From Trichaptum fuscoviolaceum (Eukaryota; Basidiomycota; Agaricomycetes; Hymenochaetales; Trichaptaceae): DNA of 64,000 nt. Positions 1 through 10,667 of this stretch are shown here, one piece after another; positions within the stretch are counted from its first letter, which is position 1, and the number at the start of each line of letters is the position of its first letter. The translations under genes and the position numbers were made by a program. The stretch covers positions 3,225,528 to 3,289,527 of the forward strand of contig CAJSYZ010000004.1 in assembly GCA_910574455.1 (NCBI GenBank), read 5' to 3'. The notes beneath the pieces are model-generated. The model was given only the letters and a program-made list of their open reading frames with translations, ran no database searches and had not been told where the DNA came from.

Positions 1-210
1 ACGGAGGCGTCGTAAGGGGCCGGATTTTTTTTCTATCTTTATTTTTATAATTTTTAATCTCAATCTTTAACTTTCACGGCGTTTCGAGCTAAGTACACGC
101 GTTTCACTGGAATTACGGACGGAAGCAATTCATTTCATTTCTTCTACTTCTAACTGCATATTATTATTCGTATCATATTCACATTCATCGACAAGTTTCA
201 AGTTTCTCGG

Positions 211-244
<34 letters not shown>

Positions 245-767
245 ATCAGGATAACAGACAGACAGACAGACAGAGCGGAGTACAGTAGACAGTAGACAGT
301 AGAATGTAATACGGAGAGAAAGAGGAAGAGGAGGAGAAACCGAGCAGGGCAAGGGCGAGACAGCGAGCAAGCGATGGCACGGACGAGCGGCAACTACGGC
401 GGCAACTGCGCAGGCACGAGAACAAATACGGCGCGCGATCGAAGATGGCACGAAGAAAGGAGGAGGGACACGGGGCTAGAGGGAATGGAAGAGGAGTTAG
501 GAGACAGAGACGGAAGGGGGAGACTCACAGACGACCATCGAAAAGACCGAAGTCCGGCCCAGAAATTTTCGCGATTTTCAATCAACCCACTAGAGCAAGT
601 CAAGAACCACCACCACGCATAGCATGCACGACGGGCAGCTAGTCGATTCAAGCACGCGCACGAGAACCAAGCGAAACAGAGCATCTACCTCGCAAACCCA
701 CCTCGGAAGCAAGCCAGACAGGCAAGGCCGAGTGACCGGGAGGTCACTATTCAAAGTGGGGAGGAGG
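1..767. other. Non-coding left edge with simple repeats
   Basis: I see no convincing gene here. A pure A run lies at about 211-242 and a GACA microsatellite at about 255-273. The rest is rich in CGAGC-type words and gives only short open frames of biased composition on both strands. If the LTR edge proposed at 768 is real, this could be decayed internal sequence of a retrotransposon, but no reverse transcriptase, integrase or gag motif is visible. Confidence 0.5.
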
Positions 768-1192
768 TGTAACACCTGGACTGCGTCCAGTGTTCGTACG
801 ACGCCCGCCGGACACAGCAGAGGCATCCGGACGGAATCCGGGTGCATACACTGGACACCGGACGAGCAGAAAGGCTCCCGGCCGACACTCGAAGCCAAAT
901 AGCGAAGGGAAAACTGTACCTGAGCACGAGTAATAGAGCATACAAGTCACAGAGCTCACCGGCGATCACACAACGGGCAATGCGACGGGTGGACGAGCAA
1001 ACGAGCGTGCGGACATGGTTGCGGACATGCGACCGGCCGGACACTTAGAGTGTGGCGGCGCGCGCGAGTGGCGTGGGAATTGGGTTGCCAATTGAGGGAC
1101 GGGCACAAAGACAACGGTTCCGGGGTAGTTTGCGTGGCCGGAGTAGCCGGTTCACACGCGGTATTTACCAGGCATAGTCGCCACCTGTAACA
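755..1192 (+). mobile_element. Possible 3' LTR of a Ty3-type element
   Basis: A purine-rich tract (GTGGGGAGGAGG, 756-767) directly abuts TGTAACACC at 768. This resembles the polypurine tract and LTR start of fungal Ty3/gypsy elements. TGTAACACC recurs at 1186-1194, so a unit of about 420 bases is possible. The second copy is direct, not inverted, and no second LTR or coding region can be seen, so the boundary is tentative. Confidence 0.25.
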
Positions 1193-1880
1193 CCGTGTGA
1201 AAATAAACTACATTTTCCCTACCATCACGACGTGTGAGCGAGAGCGAGAATCTTGCGGCGGCGACGGTGTCGACGGACGGGCTCAACAGCCTCACGGATT
1301 TCCTCTGTTTTCTTTCTGTTTCTTGTCTTCGGGCTTCGACTACGGCGGCGCACGAGTTTTACGGACGCGCAAGAGTTAGTCTGTTTCTTGTCTTCGGTCT
1401 TCGAGCGAGCGACGGTTGCGTGGCGCACGCAGAAGACATACTACGGACGGTTGACTGGAGTCCGTGCATAGGCGCGTTCTGCTGGTCGACTTAGTTCTTT
1501 CGACGGAACGACGAGTACGGGCCTCGACGGCCATCGATTTCTCTCGAGCGACGCGCGCGAAGACTCCGTCTTACGGACGACGGGGGCCGTTTAGTTATTT
1601 CACTAGTTTCCTTCGTTGTTTCTCCTCTTCTTTCTGTTTCACTACTCTATTCTTCTTCTTCGGGTTTTCTACACATCCCACCCCCTTTGTACTTATTATA
1701 CTTTCACCGGATACAATAATCCATCACTTCCCAATGCTCGATATTGAGTAGGCTGAGGCCCGTTTGAATAGTGCTAACGGTGTTATCTTGTTGAGTAAAT
1801 TGTTGAGTGCATGCTCTTGTCTTCAAAAGTTGCCAGGAGCATCGTGATTGTATCTATTATTGAATTGCTTCTCGTTGAAT
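1193..1880. other. Intergenic stretch, nothing identified
   Basis: Pyrimidine-rich sequence (TTTCTTGTCTTCGG is repeated at about 1319 and 1384) with only short open frames. I see no gene, RNA or terminal repeat that I can name. Confidence 0.4.
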
Positions 1881-1884
1881 GATC

Positions 1885-2402
1885 ATTGTAGACTGAGGTT
1901 GTCAATGGTGTTTGCTGTCGCTTTCAAGATGTCATGAAGATGAAGGTAGCTTGAAATCTCAAAACAGAGGTTCAAGTTCACTTGAGTACAGTAGTGGTAG
2001 TAGTAGTAAATCTCACTTGAGTCTGACTTGCCACCTGATGTACAGCTTCCCTCCTTACGCACTGATTTTGTCCTGAAACGCCGTTTTAAGGCCATCAGGC
2101 AGCCAGGCAACACTTCAGGCAGGCATGACAACGCTTCAACCCATTTAAGGAAGCTCCAGGACGCGCCAGCCGCCGTTAGCAATCTCTGATGTATTACACT
2201 TGAGCACTGAAATCCTGACTTGCATTCTGATGCACTGAGAGACGGCTTGCATCCTGAAACACTCCTTATTTCAGTGAGATAAGGCAATCAGTGTATTTTC
2301 AGACGAAGTAGCGACCCTTCAGACAGGTGCCAGCCAAATCAGGACGCGTCAGGACGCGTCAGTCACCGTAAGCAAAAGGAAGTTTCCCTGATGTAATGTA
2401 CT
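1885..2402. repeat. Dispersed repeat, left flank of the Spt5-like gene
   Basis: About 200 bases (2011-2195) match 30,597-30,780 almost word for word, and the tail (2335-2395) matches 30,740-30,801. The tail has tandem GGACGCGTCA units (2341-2360) and ends in AGTTTCCCTGATGTA at 381-395 of the 2 kb line. That 15-mer recurs exactly at 30,787-30,801 and, inverted, at 5489-5503. The region is also rich in CACTTGAG, TTTCAG and CAGTG words, as is the flank at 5.5-5.9 kb. It looks like the end of a mobile element. The minus-strand open frame across it is not coding. Confidence 0.7.
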
Positions 2403-2505
2403 ACTCGGTCTGTCCTTTTCGTTCTTGACTTTACATTTACATATATACATATGTACTCCTTCATCTTGTCGACATATCATAGTACACGAATAACATACAA
2501 TTAAG

Positions 2506-5276
2506 TTACTCAGGTGGCTGTCCCTGCTCCATCGCTCGTGCTCGTGTGAGACAGTTCAGCGCATACACTATAGCGTCCTTCTTCTTCTCTCCTTTGTCTC
2601 TTTTACAATATATACCACTTCGCCCTAATGCTCCCGATCTATCCAAATGTGACGGTATGAGTATCTTACCCGCATCTGCACCCCAAACAACCAATGCCAC
2701 ATCTTCCTTCAAGCTCGGGGAACACAAGTCGAGACTGCTCAGTGGCACATATTCATCGCGGACGTTGGCACTGTCCTTCGGTCGGTATGATACACGTATT
2801 TCGCACGTCGCTGTTCGTATATCCGACGCTTCTGTCGTCCACGCTATTCTGCCATCGACGTTCCGAGGTGTCTTACATCCCGTTCTGAACCTGAGGAAAA
2901 TGTAATGAGTCTTAACAACCATGCCAAAGAATTCCAGCAAAACGAATGTGCTCCGATTTTCCTCATGCTTTATCGTGCAAGGGCAGATCTGCCCTCCAGG
3001 ATCTTCCGCTGCCCCTTGCGTCACGACAGCCTTTCGTTTTAACGCAATCGTCCTTCTACTAACTCCTATCTGTCGTCTATAACGCGAAAGAATCGCTCTC
3101 AAGTTTCCCGGCATGCTTCCATCTAGTCTTCGCAGTGTCATCCTAGAAACTCAATTAGCTTAGACAATCGATGATCGACATCTTCTCTCACATTGAAATC
3201 ACTTCTTTCGCTTCCAACGAAATAGGCGCTTGTATCCCGTTAATTGACACTAATGCTTTTCCTTTATCATTCGTCCCGATAAATTGTCCAAAGCATTTGT
3301 ACAGTTTATGCGTTACGAACACATTGTGCGCACTCCTCTGCATGCGGTCAATGTATCGCTCACTTCCGACGCTCTCTGTTTCACATCGGAAATACGCCAT
3401 AAATTTCCTCTGCACGTCTTCCCACTCGTTGTAATGGGTGTTGTCCAGTCGAAGCCACGTATCCCTATTGCAGTCTCATCTAATCAGTAAATTGTTCCTC
3501 GTCATTAACAACATCTTACGTATCCAGTAAATCTGTACTGTTCCATTGTACAGTCTCCTGTCGTCCTATCGCTTTCACGCTTCCATCTTCGCGTCGCGTT
3601 GCCAGTTCGTGAATGTGCCGTTCGTGTTCCGTATCCCTCCCTCGTTCCTTCTTCTTCTGCACGTGGAAGTGCAGGCTGTCTGCCTCAACCTCTTCAATCC
3701 TCGCGAACCGATCTTCGGGTATAACATACACTAACTTTCCTAGCGCTGGATGCTTCCTGCCGAGCTTTTCCGTGTCCAACTTCACGCTAGACAGCGTCGC
3801 CATACTCCTATGCCTGTATTCCCCCTCCTCTCTAACAATGAACGCTTGCAGAACACTCCACTACAATAAAACTTTAAAAATGACCTTCTCTCCTAGTCCT
3901 GCTAACACACCTGTTGCTTGTTGCTGAAGTCAACGACCGTCACATCCGTCTCTCCAACTTCTATAACAATTCCTCGACGTCCCAAGTTCTTCCCTATGCA
4001 TACTTGAACATGATCTCCTTGTCGAAATACGCGTCGAACTTCTTCCATATTCACATCGTACACCGTCTCGCCTGAATCACCCTTCCCGGCTACTTTAATC
4101 TGCAGTACGTCCTCCTTCATTGTCGTAACCCGTCCTTCGATTCCTCGCAAATTTCCCTTCATCACTGTCACCTCATCGCGCACACGAACGAATTCTCGAT
4201 TCGTTTCCCGGACAGTGTCAATACCTGCTAATGTAAACAGCTCCAACTCCTTCGCATTTGGCTTACAATGTTTCAGTAAATGAAGCCCCGTTACTTTCAT
4301 GCATCATAACCCATTCAAAAGGTAATGTTCTTCGTTATCTATCGTCCATGACCCACGCTCCTCCCCGGGCTGCAGACGTTTCCCATCGAATCCCGTCCAT
4401 CCTTCCGTTAGTTCTCGCGAGAACAGCACTTGCGGGGCTCGCTCCGTTCTTGTCTTCCCTCTTCCTCGCTTTCTAGTCCTTTCCCACAGCCGAGGAACTA
4501 CCTCAAACTCCACGACGTCTGAATCGTCTTCCGCGCGTCGTACTCGTACTATGTCTCCCATGAACTTGCCCCGCCTCAGTCTCGCCCAGGAGCCCGATTG
4601 GAACCTTATCAACTTATCAGTGTTCCCGTTCAAGCTCTGTTTCAAAACCTCTCCGTCGTCGTCCGGAACACGGTCAATTCGTCGGTGAACATAAGCTGTC
4701 TCCACACTTGAAACGCACAATCTCACTATCGCGATTGGCACTATTGATTTTGCGCACTCCACGTATACTCGTCCCTTGAACCACGGTATAGCAACTGCTC
4801 TCATACCATCCGGTAATAGCTCATTCATCCGCTCCGCTGTGTTTGCCTCTTTACCGCCCTGTAAAACGTTTCTCAGCTTTCCGTTCTATACCACTTCAAG
4901 GTAATGCTCTACATACTCGCACGGGCACTATCCAGTATCCTACATCATCTAAATCCTCATTAACCTGTCGCTGCCTCATCCGCAACTTCTCATATAACGC
5001 CGCAAGTTCATGTGCTTCTTCTTCATTCACCGTCTGCAGAGTTCGACCCAAGTACGCATCATCATAGTCCACAGGTCGCAGACCATCTTGCTTGTCATCT
5101 TGCACAATGAACGCATCTGAATTTCATGCATCAGTTTCACGCTCTCACATACTGCTGACATTGAATCTCTGACCTTCGTCATCCTCGTCGTCGTCGTCGT
5201 CTTCGTCTTCATAAACTTCCGCCTCTAAATCCAAAAACCTTCTCACTTTCTCGTACGCATTGACATCCGCACTCAT
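2506..5276 (-). CDS. Divergent Spt5-like KOW-domain protein
   Basis: A multi-exon gene read from 5276 down to a TAA at 2506. The amino end has a short leader followed by an acidic run (VYEDEDDDDDEDDEG). Next come the stretch AYLGRTLQTVNEEEAHELAA and a weak NGN-like strand (DVGYWIVPVR). A KOW1-like block follows, in which KGRVYVEC precedes WARLRRGKFMGDIVRVRR and VVPRLW. Two further KOW repeats (VTVMKGNLRGIEGRV and GDHVQVCIGKNLGRRGIVIEV, about 3.9-4.2 kb) and carboxy-terminal KOW-like blocks (2.5-3.4 kb) complete it. Canonical Spt5 is an RNA polymerase II elongation factor that works with Spt4. This copy is strongly diverged, shows no CTR repeat, and sits between inverted repeats in transposon-rich DNA. 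I infer an Spt5-like paralogue, not the housekeeping gene. Exon joins are approximate and decay is possible. Confidence 0.7.
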
Positions 5277-5488
5277 AACGTCTCTTACACGCACGCTATT
5301 AACTCCTCAGCATGATATACAATGTCCTTGCATCTCATTTCTTACTTGCGCTTCTGCTTCAGGAACCTCGTTCAGTGGAAAGAAAGGAACATTACGTCAC
5401 ACAAATGCGGAAGCAAAAACCAACTTCTGACCCGTGTAACTTTCTATCCAAATAAGAATCCACCACTGGCACTACTACTAGTACATAG

Positions 5489-5880
5489 TACATCAGGGAA
5501 ACTACTTTCTGCTGAAAGTGACTTAAGTGTTACTTAAACGTCCTGAGAGACTGAAGTCTTAAATAAGGCAAGCTTCACTTATTCATGCATGTCCTCCCAT
5601 TATTCAGGACAAGTTGGCTGAAATAAGTGCGGGCTGGCTTAAATAAGGAAAGATGGCTGAATCAGTGCTCTAAGTGTTTCAGGCATTCAGCACCCCAGTG
5701 CTCCAGTGTATCATCCTTTAATTACAGCAGTAGACAAGTGTTGTAAGACAAATTGCAGTGCTCAAGAGTCTAAGTGCATAAGAACGATCCAAGTATTTCA
5801 TTGCATCAGAAATATATAAGACAACATTATTTAGCTATCAGTGCCTCAGTGTTCAAGTACATCAGTCATCTACGCAAGAC
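5489..5880. repeat. Inverted partner repeat, right flank of the Spt5-like gene
   Basis: It begins with TACATCAGGGAAACT (5489-5503), the exact reverse complement of the 15-mer at 2381-2395. The similarity continues inward (CTTTCTGCT against CCTTTTGCT, then GTGACT in both). The following 380 bases are dense in CTGAAATAAG, TTCAGG and CAGTG words resembling the left flank. It lies just upstream of the Spt5-like start codon, so it may also act as promoter sequence. Confidence 0.65.
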
Positions 5881-6099
5881 TAAGCATAGCAGTCGCTATG
5901 AAGGGATCCCCCACGACATTACCGTGAACCTCTGCCGTGACGGGCAGTGGCAGGTCACACTTCGCTGCCGTACCTTCAATTCTGCATGTTCTTTGGCGGA
6001 CCAGTAGAAACGAAGGCTGCTCTGCGAGTCGATGGTAATATAATATTGAGCGCACGGACAGAAACGAAAAGAAGAGGCTCACCAGTGATCGATTTGCCC

Positions 6100-6308
6100 T
6101 TAGAAGTCTACGCAGTCCGTAGCCGAATCCCATTTTGAAGCGTCGTCCTCCTCATGATCACCATCTCCACCTAAATCCTTGTCCTCGCCCTCGCCCTCGC
6201 CTTCGCCCTCGTCCTCGTCCTCGCCTTCGCCCTCGTCCTCGTCCTCGCCCTCGTCCTCGCCCTCGCCCTTGTCCTCGTCCTCGCCCTCGTCCTCAATCTT
6301 CTCAACGC

Positions 6309-6342
<34 letters not shown>

Positions 6343-7265
6343 AATCTTCTCAACGCCCTCGTCCCCGCTCTCGCTCAGGTCGTCGTCGCCCTTAGCATTA
6401 GCATGTTCGTCCTCTGCATCACCTTCCATCTCGCTTCTATGTTCAGCCCCCTCACGCTCTTCGCCCTTATCGTCGGTTCCGTCTTCCCAATTATCAGCGC
6501 CTTCGTCATACGCTTTCTCGCAGGTCGAATCTGCATCTACACCGTCAAAATACAAGGAAAAGTCCCTGCCAGTGATACCCGATCCAACAAGTTCGGTGTT
6601 CTTTCTCGTGTCGATATCTGTACTGGCATCGTAAGCTAGGAGGCGGGATCGAACCTTTTCCCAGTTTGATTCAGTGAAAAGAGGGATTCGACAACAAGTT
6701 AACATAGTCGTCCGTATGAGGCTGCCACAGAGCGCTAGTGAAATACCACTCAGCGCCGCCAAGTTCTTCTTTGATATTTTGCAACCGAGCCACCTGTTTA
6801 TCAATGGCAACCTTGACCTATCCATGAGAAGATCAGCGGATAAGGACAATATAAGTACTGAAAAAATAGATACCGCTGTTGCCGCAAGGGCGAGGGCACC
6901 GATAGGCTTTCCTATGGTGTTTCTGTCCAGTATTTTATGCCGACCCATGGCCAAGACAATGTGTACGGACAACACTGAGACCACAAGGTCAGAGCAGAAC
7001 AGTCCTTGCTTCTGTACATTTAGGGTCAATGCATGGACACAAAACGCGACAATAAACACTCTTTTACTTACCCTCTCCATACTATACCAGCTTTCCCATA
7101 GAAACGGTTCGGCTTTCTTCTTGTCAACTAGCGTCTGCAACGTCTTCACAATTGCTTCGTTTTGCATTGACTTTAATTGTTCGCCGCTGATAAAACTGGC
7201 AACTGATTGCTCAGCTTTCTCAAAAAGTTTCTTGCGCCAGCTATCAGAGCATCTCTGGGCCGCCT
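6100..7265 (-). CDS. Predicted membrane protein with acidic repeat tail
   Basis: A long minus-strand exon with a splice-acceptor-like CAG at about 7264 and a stop at 6100. The first half has several hydrophobic segments that could span a membrane, for example VFIVAFCVHALTL, SVLSVHIVLAM and LALAATAVSIFSVLILSLSA. The last 130 residues are almost only Glu, Asp and Gly, built from tandem GEDEDEGE and VEKIE units, and end in WDSATDCVDF. The sequence continues upstream of the first methionine, so this may be the last exon of the coiled-coil gene starting at 10,424. I do not recognise the family and see no enzymatic motif. Confidence 0.5.
6180..6365. repeat. CTCGTC/CGCCCT low-complexity coding repeat
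   Basis: Imperfect hexamers (CTCGTC, CTCGCC) encode the Glu/Asp/Gly tail of the minus-strand membrane protein. The sequence TCAATCTTCTCAACGCCCTC occurs twice (about 6293 and 6342) and marks a longer tandem unit. On the plus strand the same DNA reads as Pro-Arg or Ser-Pro repeats, which are artefacts. Confidence 0.8.
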
Positions 7266-7269
7266 GAAA

Positions 7270-10200
7270 TACGAGGATTGCATCTCAATTTGGTAAAGGT
7301 AACTTGAGAATAAGTAAAAATGACTCAACTAGAGAACAGATATCAGCGAACTGAGTTTCGTAACTAAGTTCCACAGAATCAAACACTTTCCCCCACAGTG
7401 AGCTGATGAGCTTATTGTCCGGGGTTTGCCATGGTGTGACGGATTTTCCAACTGCGCGAAATAGTGAAGGTAATAGAATATGAGTCCAACCTGCCTGAGT
7501 ACCGGGAGGGAGACACTGGTTCGTCGCCCTTTTCCTGCCTGGCACGCGAGATCCTTCCCTTCCTTCATTTCGATCCTTGTCCTCAAGTCCCACTGATGTC
7601 TGCATATAAGTAAATCAACAAAATATGTCATAGAAATGAATTTGATTCGACAAACTGAGCTAGTAGTCCGAGAGACTTTGCGATGACCAGGATAAGCCCC
7701 AGTCACTAACACTTCGGGTCCGGGAGTGCAGGATACTCTCGTCATTGCAAGCGACTGTGTTCGGGGTGCTAACGACATGTTTCGACCACCAGACTATTAA
7801 GAAAAGAAGGTGAATGCTCACATTTAGAGTGTATCAATCGACTCTCACTTACTTCATTATCAGCCACAAGCGACTGCCTCTTGCGATTAGAGGTAGCGGA
7901 TCCAATCTCCGGCTGCAACACGTCAGAAAGCTGTTATCCAAGGCAAGTGAGCAGATCGAAAAGAAGCACTTACCGTCGTATCGGCCTCAGGCCGATAAGG
8001 AATATCAGAGGGGTTCCTCTTCTTACTCAAGTCCTTTCCGCCTGATCAGATACGAACTTAAAATGCCGGTTACCATAGAATTGACACTTACTGTGGCACC
8101 GGCCGGTGTGTCCATGTCAGTCAACAATGACTTCTTGATCTTGACAGTTTTATTAGCCAATTGAAATGGCTGAAAATAAGTAAACATAAAATAAGGAATT
8201 CATTGCACATCAAGGTAGAAGAATTACCACATTAACCTGAGAGTCGGTGTCTGGTGGCGACTTCCTCTTTCCGTTCTTTGTGACTGTGATTTCCTATTCA
8301 TATGCACCCATTAGCGATCGACTCAAAGTGAAGAAGGAAACGAATAGTTGCCACAGGAGAGCACCGGAAGTGAGCCTAGGGTGCATCGACACTCACACAT
8401 ACCTGTACACGGGGTTCCAAGGCTAGTGATTGCACCTTACAACCATAAATAAGGGGGGAACGAGAGAAGTTGAAATAAGATAGACTTACCGGTGCGCTAA
8501 GCTGCGAATTAGCAGTTCTCTTGTTTGCATCCTATCAAAATACCAATTCAGTAAGCAATGAAGGAAGGATGTACCATGAAGATCACTGTCTGGTACTCAC
8601 CTGTCCACCTGGTTTTATCTTGGGTTCTTATCCTCGAGTACGGGAAGGGATTGCTCAGTAGATTGAAAAATGTAAATGATATGACGTCGCTTACCGTTGA
8701 AACCTGCGACCCGGAAAGAGTGTCATGCAATAACTTCCTTTTCTTCGAGTTGACGTTGCTGCTACCTCCATCCTGTTCATGACACGGCAGTTGGCAGATA
8801 AATAATAACGAAGGAATATGAACAAACAGTCATGGAGTAACTGACATGAATCGAACAGTAATCAGTCGGACTCACACAAGCTTGAGCCGGCCTTGTTAGC
8901 CTCTTCGGATCGCTTCCACCCTATAAACAAGTTATTCAGACTGCACTTGCCATTCTAATGCTCCATCAACTCACTGCATTTGATTCCGAATCGACAAGAT
9001 GTGCCTTCTGTTGTACGCTGATTGTGCTATTTTTTACACCATGATAGCTTGTAAGGGTTATTGTTTCTCCTTCATCCTCCCAGGGACTTAAGTTTTCATC
9101 ATCTGGCAATGGGATGGTGTGTCTGGTGTAGCTTTGCGTCAGCAAGACTCATAATACAGTGGTAGCAAAGACAAGAGCGTCCGAGTCAATGTTGCAGGTG
9201 AAGGACTTCCAAGTTGGGTCTCGGCCCGGGAGTGTCACGCCGGTCACTGGCACTGCCAGTGCATCCGCTGCCAGTGGCAGGCTCATTAGTCGTAATCTAG
9301 TACTAGTCGGGATGATGTTTAATAATTGAGTCTAAATCAAGCTTCGCACTCACTATTACATCGACTTGACAGTACCAGATACTGATTCAGACGCAATGCA
9401 AGATTCAAACTTCAAACTCACAAATTGATCCTTTCTGAGACTGGCAACTCAAGACCTCCACCCTCTTCACCGATGAAAGTGGAATCATCTGTGTTGCGAA
9501 GCGCCCTGACAGGGCGTTTTGTCTTGTCGTTCCGCCTTGACGAGCGGGCGAGTCTATTATGTCCGTTTCTTCACCAGAAAGACTCTCGTTCGGTCCTGCA
9601 GGAGCGTGAAAGAATGCGTCGCTGGGAGTGGCGGCAGACCTGGACATCTTTGCGGTCTGCACACGTGTGCGAAATGGAAGTTCACCTTTGGAATCTTCCT
9701 TCCTAGCCTTTTTTGCAGGCTTCCTGTTTGGCTCATCCATACTCGCTGCTTCGCATGAACGTGAGTCACAGTGTTCAACCTCCAAGCTTTGAGATCATCT
9801 GAAAATGTATAGGCAATGTTACTCACGAATATCCAAGTCTTCGTTGTGTCCATCTTCACAACCCGATACGTCTTTAACATCGTTCTTCGAGCCTGTTTAT
9901 GCTAGTTCAAATCTGTGTCATCACTGATCTAAAGTTGAAGACTTACTACTAGCTTCGCCTTTTGGCTTTCTACGTCCACGTTTGCCAGTGAGTTTGGGCA
10001 CTGTTGAGCCCATCTGGGTGCGTGTCTCAAGAGCCTTCGACAAGTTGTTTTCAAGCTCTACGGTCTCTAGCATCGCTGCTTCTTGGTTCTCTGCTGCAGT
10101 CACCTTCTTGCGAACCTTGTCAGCTGCCTCTTGTTCTTTTGCTGCCCGTTTTTGCTCCGCAGCGAGTTTTTTCCTCTCTTTCGCAACCGCGACTTGCTGG

Positions 10201-10424
10201 GCCGCAGCTCTGCGGAAAGCTGCCCGCTCTTCCTTCTGCTTTTCCTTCTCTTCCTTCTCCTTCAATGCCTCATCCCGCCTTTCTGCCTGCCGTACTTTCT
10301 TTTTCTCTTTTTCTTCCTTCTCCCGCAATATCTCCTCCTGTGTTCGTCTTGTTCTGAGCTGTTCAACTACTGCTCCGGGGTGCTGATCGCTGTTCTTAGC
10401 CCTTGTCTGTCTTCGAGTTGACAT
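7270..10424 (-). CDS. Intron-rich Lys/Glu coiled-coil protein, divergent from transposase
   Basis: The start is the ATG at 10,424 (STRRQTRAKNSDQHPGAVVE). The first exon (to about 9947) is a 150-residue Lys/Glu/Arg/Ala heptad-like coiled coil that ends in a basic stretch (GKRGRRKPKG). Downstream, many short exons separated by CTTAC or ACTCAC donors on the minus strand lie between 9.9 and 7.3 kb, including a Ser-rich basic exon at 9405-9770 (RKPAKKARKEDSKG). The HPGAVV amino end recalls coiled-coil proteins that I have seen beside transposases in agaricomycete genomes; that is memory, not a search. The divergent placement against the transposase suggests a second gene of the same element. Exon joins are not all resolved. 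It may continue into the membrane-protein exon at 6100-7265. Confidence 0.5.
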
Positions 10425-10667
10425 TTTGTGCAGTGTTTTGAGTCTTGTATGAGGATAAGATGGATCGAAGGTGCAAGTTCAAGATCAGGGAGGCGGGGGC
10501 GTCTATCTTAGACAAGTTGAAAATTTACGCCCACTACTGCTATGACTAATTTTAACTCCGAGTCAGGTTCACTCAGGCTCACTGGCAGCCTCAGGCTGAG
10601 GCTCAGGTGTGAGACCCAAAGACCCAAGACGTGTACTAGTACTTCTACTGAGGCTACATTCAAGTTG
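10425..10667. promoter_or_regulatory. Divergent promoter region of the Plavaka gene pair
   Basis: These 243 bases separate two divergent start codons. The right half is packed with palindromic words: ACTCCGAGTC at about 10,555, CACTGGCA at 10,580-10,587, CCTCAGGCTGAGG at about 10,590, ACTAGT at 10,635 and TTCAAGTTGA at about 10,659. An open frame runs through them in phase with the transposase, but its composition is that of the repeat words, so I place the start after them. Confidence 0.5.

Noticed and set aside
1883..2287. Minus-strand 134-residue frame
   Set aside because: It lies wholly within the dispersed repeat whose other copy at 30.6 kb does not keep the frame open.
2340..2362. Tandem GGACGCGTCA as a possible CRISPR-like array
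   Set aside because: Only two units without spacers; it is part of the dispersed repeat, and CRISPR arrays are not expected in a fungal nuclear genome.
6135..6395. Plus-strand Pro-Arg and Ser-Pro repeat frames
   Set aside because: They are the antisense of the acidic tail of the minus-strand protein, built only from CTCGTC/CGCCCT repeats, with no start context.
6640..6665. GGATCGAACC resembling a tRNA B-box on the minus strand
   Set aside because: No A-box or cloverleaf could be formed around it, and it is inside the membrane-protein exon. I found no tRNA or rRNA in the window.
9985..10420. Long plus-strand frames opposite the coiled-coil exon
   Set aside because: They are Phe/Ser/Leu-rich shadows of the Lys/Glu coiled coil on the minus strand.
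10542..10667. Upstream in-frame extension of the transposase
   Set aside because: The translation consists only of repeat-word products (Ser, Leu, Arg, Thr) and family members begin near the zinc finger, so the start was set at 10,668.
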